Positions 58,207 to 64,000 of a stretch of DNA of 64,000 nucleotides are shown here, piece after piece. Made by a program: the position numbers and the translations under genes. The notes beneath the pieces were generated by a model. That model did not search any database. It saw nothing but the letters and a program-made list of their open reading frames with translations, and was not told the DNA's origin. The stretch is from Paractinoplanes abujensis (lineage in GTDB: Bacteria; Actinomycetota; Actinomycetes; Mycobacteriales; Micromonosporaceae), in the NCBI RefSeq assembly GCF_014204895.1, contig NZ_JACHMF010000001.1, positions 1,860,001-1,924,000 of the forward strand. The letters run 5' to 3'. Every line of letters starts with the position of its first letter. Within the stretch, counting starts at the first letter, position 1.

Positions 58207-59178
58207 ATGCGTAAATTCCTCCTCGCCGGGGCGACCGTGCTGCTGGCCGCCACCGCCGCCGTTCACGGCATGTCCGCGGCGAACGCCGCCACCTATCCCA
58301 ACCCGGGCACCGTCACCGGCTCGACCGGGGCCCACGACCCGGCGATCGTGAAACGCCCCACCGGTGGCTACCTGATGGCCACGACCGGTGCCGGGATCAC
58401 GCTCAAGACGTCGAACGACCGGACCGCGTTCGCCGACGCCGGGCGGGCCTTCCCGAACGGCACGTCGTGGGCCGACCCGTACACCAACGGCGACGCCAAC
58501 CTGTGGGCGCCCGACATCTCGTACCGCAACGGCCGCTACGTCATGTACTACTCGGCCTCGTCGTTCGGCTCCAGCAAGTCGGCGATCTTCCTGGCCACCA
58601 GCACCACCGGCGCGGCCGGCTCGTGGACCAACCAGGGCCTGGTCATCGAGAGCACGGCGTCGAGCAACTGGAACGCCATCGACCCGAACCTGACGGTCAC
58701 CGCGTCCGGCGAGTGGTGGCTGAGCCTCGGGTCGTTCTGGAGCGGCATCAAGCTGATCAAGCTGAACCCGGGCACCGGCAAGCGCGCCGACAGCAGCCTG
58801 ATCAACCTGGCCGAGCGGTTCGTCAACAGCAAGTCGGTCGAGGCGCCGTTCATCTACGCCCACGGCGGCTACTACTACCTGTTCGTCGCGTTCGACTTCT
58901 GCTGCCGTGGCGCCACCAGCACCTACCGGATCATGGTGGGCCGGTCGAAGACCATCACGGGCCCGTACGTGGATCAGGCCGGGGTGGCCATGACGGCCGG
59001 TGGCGGCACGGAGATCCTGGCCGGTCACGACAGCATCCACGGCCCGGGCCACCCGGCCGTCCTCGGCGACACCGACGCCGACGTGCTGGTCTACCACTAC
59101 TACACCGACTCGGACGCGGCCCGCCTGGGCATCAACCTGCTGGGCTGGTCGTCGTCGGCTTGGCCGTACGTCTACTGA
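58207..59178 (+). CDS. secreted GH43 arabinan endo-1,5-alpha-L-arabinosidase
   Basis: ATG 58207 starts a Sec signal (cleavage near residue 27, ANA). The mature five-bladed propeller carries the GH43 catalytic residues: base Asp44 (AHDPAIV), pKa-modulating Asp159 (NAIDPNL) and acid Glu212 (VEAPFIY). LWAPDISYRNGRYVMYYS is typical of arabinanases. It should release arabino-oligosaccharides outside the cell, feeding the import and araBDA pathway at 44-53 kb. The end overlaps the SnoaL gene by 47 bases. Confidence 0.88.
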   Translation: MRKFLLAGATVLLAATAAVHGMSAANAATYPNPGTVTGSTGAHDPAIVKRPTGGYLMATTGAGITLKTSNDRTAFADAGRAFPNGTSWADPYTNGDANLWAPDISYRNGRYVMYYSASSFGSSKSAIFLATSTTGAAGSWTNQGLVIESTASSNWNAIDPNLTVTASGEWWLSLGSFWSGIKLIKLNPGTGKRADSSLINLAERFVNSKSVEAPFIYAHGGYYYLFVAFDFCCRGATSTYRIMVGRSKTITGPYVDQAGVAMTAGGGTEILAGHDSIHGPGHPAVLGDTDADVLVYHYYTDSDAARLGINLLGWSSSAWPYVY

Positions 59179-59578
59179 ATCGGCCTTCCCTGACGTGCGA
59201 ATAATCGCGGGCCTCGGTGACCAGGCCGGCGTCGTCGAACCGGAGGACAGTGCACCCCGAGACAGTGAGCGGCTCGCCGTGGGGATAGGTGACCGCCCAA
59301 TACTCCACGGCCGCCGTGTCACCGTCGACACGTGGCTCGTCGAACCAGACCTCGGCCGGTCGGCTCTCCACGCCGAAGCACTCGGTGAGATAGTCCCGCA
59401 GGCCGTGCCGCCCGGCGTAGGGGCGGAACATCGAGGCGTAGTAGTCGCCGTCGGGCGCATGGAGGCGGGCTATGGCCTCGACGTCCTGAGCCGGCCACCC
59501 TGTCCGCCACGTCTGCGCCCATCGTCGTGCCGCCTCGCGTATCTCCATGGCGGTGTGTCTATCAGCGGGGTGCGACAT
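59132..59578 (-). CDS. SnoaL/NTF2-like protein
   Basis: The 148-residue product is one cystatin-like NTF2 fold domain (ARRWAQTWRTGWPAQDVEAIA, LHAPDGDYYASMFRPYAGRHGL, YWAVTYPHGEPLTVSGCTVL). These proteins include isomerases, cyclases and orphan binding proteins. The start (ATG 59578, or ATG 59548) lies just inside the nitronate monooxygenase stop, so it belongs to that operon. Its end overlaps the convergent GH43 gene. Confidence 0.78.
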   Translation of the reverse strand: MSHPADRHTAMEIREAARRWAQTWRTGWPAQDVEAIARLHAPDGDYYASMFRPYAGRHGLRDYLTECFGVESRPAEVWFDEPRVDGDTAAVEYWAVTYPHGEPLTVSGCTVLRFDDAGLVTEARDYSHVREGRFSRRTAKPTTTSPAG

Positions 59579-60560
59579 TTTCGGGTGTCAGCCGGGCGAT
59601 CAGGTCGGCCGCCGGGGCGGGGCGGGCGGAGCGGAAACCGGTGCCGGCCCACAGGTTGAGGCCGTCGGCGTCGTTGTGCCGGGCGGCGGCGGCCCGCAGC
59701 GGGGCGGTCAGGTGGTGCACCGCTGGGTAGCCGATGGGGGCGGCCGACGAGTAGAGGTCGGTGAAGCGGTTACGCAGGGCTCGGGCCGGTTGGCCGGTGA
59801 AAGCTCTGGTCACGACGGTGTCCGGGGCTCGCTCGGAAAGCATGAAGGAGCGCTGGGCGGGGCGGGTGCCGGCCTCGTCGGCGAGGAGGAAGGCGGTGCC
59901 GCACTGGACTGCCGTCGCGCCCGCTCGGAGCAACTGTTCGACGTCCTCGACGTCCGCTACCCCACCGGCGGCGACGAGTGGTTTGTCGGCTCTGAGGCGG
60001 CGCACCAGGGAAGCGGTGGGGGTGTCGCCCCGGAAGGACGCGGGGTCGGAGGTGGCGGAGTGACCGCCCGCCGAGCCGCCCTGGACGATCAGCGCGTCCG
60101 GCTCGACGGCGAGCGCGGCGGCCGCCTCCGCCGGTGACGTGACGGTGATCAGCACCTGGGAACCGCCGGTCCGGAGCGCGGCCACGGCGGCGCGGGGCGG
60201 CACGCCGAAAGTGAAGCTGACGAACGGAACGCGGTAGGCGACGGCCAGCTCAACCTTGGCCGCGAAGTGATCGTCGTCGGCGAGCCGCAACGGTGGCAGG
60301 TCGATGCCGTAGCGGTCGGCCTCGGGCTGCAACAGGGCGCGGTACTCGGTGAGCGCGTCGATCGAGGGCGGTGGCGGGCCGGGCACGAAGATGTTGAGCC
60401 CGTACGCCCCGTGGACGGCGCGCAGCTCCTCCTCGACCTGGTGCGGCGTCTTGTAACCGGCGGCCAAGAAGCCGGTCGCGCCCGCCTCGGTCGCCGCGTT
60501 GACCAGGGCCGGGGTGGAGGGGCCGCCCGCCATGGGCGCGACCACGAGAGGGCGGATCAC
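59562..60560 (-). CDS. nitronate monooxygenase (NPD family)
   Basis: The 332-residue FMN enzyme has VVAPMAGGPSTPALVNAATE at the start, a VQGGSAGGHSATSD phosphate loop with the catalytic His near 168, and VAAGGVADVEDVEQLLRAGA for FMN binding. It oxidises nitronates such as propionate-3-nitronate to detoxify them; some members are enoyl-ACP reductases (FabK). The GTGA overlap with the TetR gene makes one operon, so a toxic inducer is likely. Confidence 0.85.
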   Translation of the reverse strand: MIRPLVVAPMAGGPSTPALVNAATEAGATGFLAAGYKTPHQVEEELRAVHGAYGLNIFVPGPPPPSIDALTEYRALLQPEADRYGIDLPPLRLADDDHFAAKVELAVAYRVPFVSFTFGVPPRAAVAALRTGGSQVLITVTSPAEAAAALAVEPDALIVQGGSAGGHSATSDPASFRGDTPTASLVRRLRADKPLVAAGGVADVEDVEQLLRAGATAVQCGTAFLLADEAGTRPAQRSFMLSERAPDTVVTRAFTGQPARALRNRFTDLYSSAAPIGYPAVHHLTAPLRAAAARHNDADGLNLWAGTGFRSARPAPAADLIARLTPENVAPR

Positions 60561-61141
60561 GGTGCGGGTGTCCCGAGGATGCCGTTGATCAGGTCGGTGA
60601 TCGGGCTGAGCAGGGCGTCCGGGCCGGCCGAGGCGAGCGGCTCGAGTCTGGTGTTGGCGCGCAGCAACGCGATGCCGAGGGAGGCGGCGATCGTCACCTG
60701 GGCCCGCAGCAGCAGCTCGTCGTCGCCCTCCTCCCAGCCGGCCAGGGTGGCCAGGCGTTCGGCGAAGGTGCGCAGCATGCCGACGCGGATCTCGTCGGCG
60801 CGGGCGTCGCCGGAGGAGCGCAGCAGGAGCACGAGGTGACGCGGGAACGTGTCGGAGCCGATGCCGGTGAGCTGCTCGACGATGCGCCCGGCGACCTCGT
60901 CCAGGCGGGCCCCGCCGGCGGTGTGCCGCATCTGTTCGACGGCGCTGGTCAGGCAGGCCTCGAACAGGCCCTCTTTCGAGGTGAAGTAGCGGCTGATCAG
61001 GGCGACGTTGACCCCGGCGTCGTCGGCGATGTCGCGCACGGTCGTGGCCGCGTAGCCGTCACTGGCGAAACGGTTGCCGGCGGCGTCGAGCAACAGCTGG
61101 CGCGTGCGGTTCGCGTCCCGGCGCTTCACTCCCGTGGTCAC
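60557..61141 (-). CDS. TetR family transcriptional regulator
   Basis: From GTG 61141 the 194-residue protein has a TetR HTH (TTVRDIADDAGVNVALISRYFTSKEGLF, about 30-57). It heads the operon with the monooxygenase and SnoaL genes, and faces trpB2 across a 73-base gap that holds a palindrome. Autoregulation of the operon is expected. Longer in-frame extensions have no ribosome site. Confidence 0.88.
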   Translation of the reverse strand: MTTGVKRRDANRTRQLLLDAAGNRFASDGYAATTVRDIADDAGVNVALISRYFTSKEGLFEACLTSAVEQMRHTAGGARLDEVAGRIVEQLTGIGSDTFPRHLVLLLRSSGDARADEIRVGMLRTFAERLATLAGWEEGDDELLLRAQVTIAASLGIALLRANTRLEPLASAGPDALLSPITDLINGILGTPAP

Positions 61142-61160
61142 CCGATCAGCGTAGCGGGGA

Positions 61161-61175
61161 TTAAACGCGCGTTGA
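61161..61175. promoter_or_regulatory. candidate TetR operator
   Basis: TTAAACGCGCGTTGA contains a perfect 10-base palindrome (AACGCGCGTT at 61164-61173), 20 bases upstream of the tetR GTG and 40 bases before trpB2. TetR operators are often of this length and symmetry. Confidence 0.5.
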
Positions 61176-61214
61176 CCGGCGACAACGCGGAGCGGATGGG
61201 TCAGGATCGGGACC

Positions 61215-62579
61215 ATGAGCGATGACGCCGCGACCAAGATCCTGCTGTCCGAAGAGGAAATGCCGCGCAGCTGGTACAACATCGTGCCGGATCTGCCCAG
61301 CCCGCCGCCGCCCGTGCTGCACCCGGGCACGCACGAGCCGGTCGGGCCGGACGATCTCGCGCCGCTCTTCCCGATGGCGCTGATCGAGCAGGAGGTGACG
61401 ACCGAGCGGTTCGTGACCATTCCCTCCGAGGTGCTTGAGGTCTATCGCCTGTGGCGCCCGTCGCCGCTGTTTCGCGCGCACCGCCTGGAGAAGGCGCTCG
61501 GCACCCCGGCCAAAATCTATTACAAGTACGAGGGTGTCTCGCCGGCCGGGTCGCACAAGCCCAACACCGCGGTGCCGCAGGCCTATTACAACGCGTCGGC
61601 GGGCATTCGGCGGCTGACCACGGAGACCGGCGCCGGGCAGTGGGGAACGGCTCTCGCGTTCGCGGCCGCGCAATTCGGCATCGAGTGCGAGATCTGGCAG
61701 GTGCGGGCCTCGTACGACCAGAAACCGTACCGGAAAATGATGATCGAGACCTTCGGTGGCACCATTCACCCGTCGCCGTCGGAGCTGACCGAGGCCGGGC
61801 GCAAGGTGCTGGCCGACGACCCGGATTCGCCCGGCTCGCTGGGCATCGCGATCAGTGAGGCCGTCGAGGTCGCGGCGCAGCATCCGGACACCAATTACGC
61901 GCTGGGCAGCGTGCTCAACCACGTTCTGCTGCACCAGACCGTGATCGGTGAGGAGGCCTTGCTGCAGCTGGCCAAGGTCGGGGCGGTGCCGGACGTGATC
62001 GTCGGCTGCACCGGCGGCGGCTCCAATTTCGCCGGGCTCGCCTTCCCGTTCCTGCGCGAGAAAATGGCCGGGCGGATGGCGCCGGTCATCCGGGCCGTCG
62101 AGCCCGCCTCCTGCCCGTCACTGACGAAAGGCGTTTACGCCTACGACTTCGGGGACACGGCGGGCATGACACCGCTGATGAAGATGCACACGCTCGGCCA
62201 CGACTTCATCCCGGACCCCATTCACGCGGGTGGCCTGCGTTATCACGGCATGGCCCCGCTCATTTCGCACGTCTACGAATTGGGTCTGGTGGAGGCGGTC
62301 GCCAAGACGCAGCGTGAATGTTTCGAGGCGGGGGTCGCGTTCGCCCGTTCGGAAGGCATCATCCCGGCCCCGGAGCCGACGCACGCGCTCGCCGCCTGCA
62401 TCGAGGAGGCGTTGCGCTGCAAGGAGACGGGGGAGGAGAAGGTCATTCTCACTGCGCTCTGCGGGCACGGGCATCTCGACCTGCCCGCGTACGGGAAATT
62501 CTTGTCGGGTGAGATGACGGACCACTCGTTGTCGTCCGAGGCGGTCGAGGCGGCCCTGACGAAATTGCCCACCGTTTAG
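61215..62579 (+). CDS. trpB: TrpB2-type tryptophan synthase beta chain
   Basis: The 454-residue PLP enzyme is longer than canonical TrpB and has the TrpB2 features MPRSWYNI and [15 protein letters not shown] at the start. The Schiff-base lysine is Lys115 in AGSHKPNTA, and the phosphate loop is [11 protein letters not shown] near 260. It condenses indole and serine. No trpA or other trp gene is adjacent, as is usual for TrpB2, which salvages indole or O-phosphoserine. It ends within four bases of the convergent LacI stop. Confidence 0.9.
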   Translation: MSDDAATKILLSEEEMPRSWYNIVPDLPSPPPPVLHPGTHEPVGPDDLAPLFPMALIEQEVTTERFVTIPSEVLEVYRLWRPSPLFRAHRLEKALGTPAKIYYKYEGVSPAGSHKPNTAVPQAYYNASAGIRRLTTETGAGQWGTALAFAAAQFGIECEIWQVRASYDQKPYRKMMIETFGGTIHPSPSELTEAGRKVLADDPDSPGSLGIAISEAVEVAAQHPDTNYALGSVLNHVLLHQTVIGEEALLQLAKVGAVPDVIVGCTGGGSNFAGLAFPFLREKMAGRMAPVIRAVEPASCPSLTKGVYAYDFGDTAGMTPLMKMHTLGHDFIPDPIHAGGLRYHGMAPLISHVYELGLVEAVAKTQRECFEAGVAFARSEGIIPAPEPTHALAACIEEALRCKETGEEKVILTALCGHGHLDLPAYGKFLSGEMTDHSLSSEAVEAALTKLPTV

Positions 62580-63601
62580 GCCGACTGGCGCCAGACCACG
62601 GGGGAGTCGAGCAGCACGCTCGGCTCCACCGGGTGCCCGGCGATCTGACGCAGCACCGATTCCGCGGCGTGACGCCCTATTTCGCGGGCCGGCTGGTGCA
62701 CCGTCGACAGGGCGGGCTGGGTGCGCTGCGCCCACGAACTGTCGTCAAAACCGACCAGGCCGACGTCCTCGGGGACGCGCCGGCCGGCCTCGCGCAGCGC
62801 CTCGAGCGCGCCCGCGGCCACCGCGTCGGACGCGGCGAACACGCCGTCCAGCAACGGTTCCCGATCGAGCAGCGCGCGCATGCCCTTGACCCCGTACGTG
62901 TAGTCGTACAGCGGCACGTCGGCCACCAGCTGGGGGTCGAATCGGTCGCCCATGGCCTGTTTGAAGCCGGTGAGCCGGTCGGCGCCGGAATCCCGGTCGA
63001 GCGCGGCCGCGATCATGCCGATCCGTTTGCGGCCGGTGTCGAGCAGGCGCTGGGTGACGGCGCGGGCGGAGCCGGTGTTGTCGATACCGACGAACGGGAT
63101 GCTGCGGTCGAGATCGGGCGGGTGGCCGACGAACGTCGCGGGCAGCCGGATCTCGGCGATGAGCCGGGTGATCGGGTCGTGCGAGCGGGCCGAGACGATG
63201 ATCGCGCCGTCGACGAAGCCGCCGCTGAGGTAGCGCCCGACCCGCTGCATGTCGCGGTCGGAGTCGATGACGAGGCTGACCATCTGGTGGTCGGCCAGCG
63301 ACAGCACCGCGTTGGCGCCCAGCATGATGGCGCCGATGTTCGGGTCTTCCAGCAGCAGCGAATGCGGCTCGAGGGCGAGGAAGCCGACGGCCTGGGAGCG
63401 CTGGCGGGCGAGCTGGCTGGCGGCCCGGTTGGGCACGTAACCGACCTGGGCGATGGCCGCCTCGATGGCCGTCCGGGCGTCGCTGGAGACGTAGCCCCCG
63501 TTGAGGACGCGGTTGACCGTGCCCCGGGACACGCCGGCCGCCGCGGCCACATCATGCACGGTGGCGCGGCGCGCTTTCCTGGGCCCGGTCACGGCACACA
63601 T
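62576..63601 (-). CDS. LacI family repressor of the GH42 gene
   Basis: The 341-residue protein has a LacI HTH ([21 protein letters not shown]), hinge ([11 protein letters not shown]), and effector domain ([34 protein letters not shown]). It is of a different subtype from the ara repressors, and two operators of a different kind lie in the 132-base gap before the divergent GH42 beta-galactosidase. It therefore probably represses that gene and itself. Confidence 0.9.
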   Translation of the reverse strand: MCAVTGPRKARRATVHDVAAAAGVSRGTVNRVLNGGYVSSDARTAIEAAIAQVGYVPNRAASQLARQRSQAVGFLALEPHSLLLEDPNIGAIMLGANAVLSLADHQMVSLVIDSDRDMQRVGRYLSGGFVDGAIIVSARSHDPITRLIAEIRLPATFVGHPPDLDRSIPFVGIDNTGSARAVTQRLLDTGRKRIGMIAAALDRDSGADRLTGFKQAMGDRFDPQLVADVPLYDYTYGVKGMRALLDREPLLDGVFAASDAVAAGALEALREAGRRVPEDVGLVGFDDSSWAQRTQPALSTVHQPAREIGRHAAESVLRQIAGHPVEPSVLLDSPVVWRQSA

Positions 63602-63655
63602 CGTACGGGCCGTGATCGAAGTTCCCTATTGACCCGCTGACCAGGCCGTGCCTAG

Positions 63656-63673
63656 TGTGTGCCCGTTCACACA
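63656..63673. promoter_or_regulatory. LacI operator (imperfect), TGTGTGCCCGTTCACACA
   Basis: An 18-base imperfect palindrome, matching the perfect one 47 bases downstream at all but three inner positions. It is closer to the repressor gene start, so it may mediate autoregulation and looping. Confidence 0.75.
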
Positions 63674-63702
63674 TTCGTCATCGGCGGGTTCGCGCGGCGA
63701 AA

Positions 63703-63720
63703 TGTGTGCACGTGCACACA
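63703..63720. promoter_or_regulatory. LacI operator (perfect), TGTGTGCACGTGCACACA
   Basis: An exact 18-base palindrome, 13 bases upstream of the GH42 ATG. Its central CG and symmetric arms are typical of LacI operators; being close to the ribosome site it should block transcription of the GH42 gene. Confidence 0.85.
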
Positions 63721-63733
63721 CGAGAGGTAAGCG

Positions 63734-64000
63734 ATGCTGCAACTGGGCTGCGACTACAACTACGAACAGTGGCCGCCTGCTGTCTGGCGTGAGGACATGG
63801 CCCTCATGCGCGAGGCCGGCGTGGACCTCGTCGCCGTCAACGTCTTCGGCTGGTCGGCCGTCGAGCCGCGGCCCGGCGAGTACGACTTCGCCGCGCTCGA
63901 CGAGATCGTCGGCCTGCTCCACGACAACGGCATCCGGCTCAACCTCGGCACCGGCACCGCGTCGCCCCCGCCCTGGCTGACCAGCCGGCACCCGTCGGTG
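63734..64000 (+). CDS. GH42 beta-galactosidase (5' part, runs off the window)
   Basis: ATG 63734 follows a GAGAGGT ribosome site. The 89 visible residues (MLQLGCDYNYEQWPPAVWRE, VDLVAVNVFGWSAVEPRPGE, GTGTASPPPWLTS) match the TIM-barrel start of GH42. Some GH42 enzymes act on alpha-L-arabinopyranosides instead. It has no signal peptide, so it would act inside the cell on imported oligosaccharides. Controlled by two LacI operators. Confidence 0.88.
   Translation, partial: MLQLGCDYNYEQWPPAVWREDMALMREAGVDLVAVNVFGWSAVEPRPGEYDFAALDEIVGLLHDNGIRLNLGTGTASPPPWLTSRHPSV

Overview
High-GC DNA with dense, ATGA-coupled operons, many GTG/TTG starts and typical actinomycete families. Two different chemoreceptors, a STAS protein and a GGDEF-EAL protein, together with many LacI repressors and secreted glycan enzymes, suggest a motile soil filamentous actinomycete such as Actinoplanes or a close relative in Micromonosporaceae (inference only; no rRNA is present). 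No tRNA, rRNA, CRISPR array, transposase or phage gene was found.

Layout. 1-8.6 kb: end of a pntA transhydrogenase operon, an acetoacetate-decarboxylase-like enzyme, two convergent chemoreceptors, a class III aminotransferase and a membrane sulfatase-like protein. 8.7-14.2 kb: phosphoketolase, a GNAT, a STAS protein and a membrane GGDEF-EAL protein. 14.2-15.1 kb: gene-free degenerate tandem repeats. 15.1-17.8 kb: isochorismatase-like hydrolase and a membrane YVTN propeller. 17.8-25.7 kb: organosulfur scavenging (sulfonate ABC importer, TauD, exported sulfite oxidase, SsuD), interrupted at 21.3-22.4 kb by a gene-free palindromic repeat cluster. 25.7-31.8 kb: two MarR/exporter pairs (MMPL and ABC), each with a clear palindrome in the shared promoter. 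31.9-36.9 kb: C45-like hydrolase, ECF sigma factor with a membrane partner, a GNAT-TPR fusion with a LysR regulator, and an EamA transporter. 36.8-37.5 kb: a gene graveyard (hydrolase tail, broken LuxR-type response regulator).

37.6-54.4 kb is an L-arabinose island. It holds two full LacI repressors, one LacI-like protein without a DNA-binding domain, a YtfQRT/YjfF-type (furanose) ABC importer co-transcribed with araB-araD-araA, and five matching operators (TGTKAACGNTAACA-like). Inserted between the repressors is a translationally coupled pair: a small EACC1-like protein and a 988-residue caspase-like protease with long helical repeats and a possible PH-like tail. This is the best candidate for an unusual biological-conflict system in the window. 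A decayed secreted ricin-type lectin gene with its own LacI operator and terminator lies next to it.

54.5-64 kb: DUF6082-like and MASE1-only membrane proteins, a GNAT, a FetB-like permease, a secreted GH43 arabinanase that would supply arabinose to the island, a SnoaL/nitronate monooxygenase/TetR operon, a TrpB2-type tryptophan synthase beta chain, and a LacI repressor next to two palindromic operators upstream of a GH42 beta-galactosidase cut by the window end.
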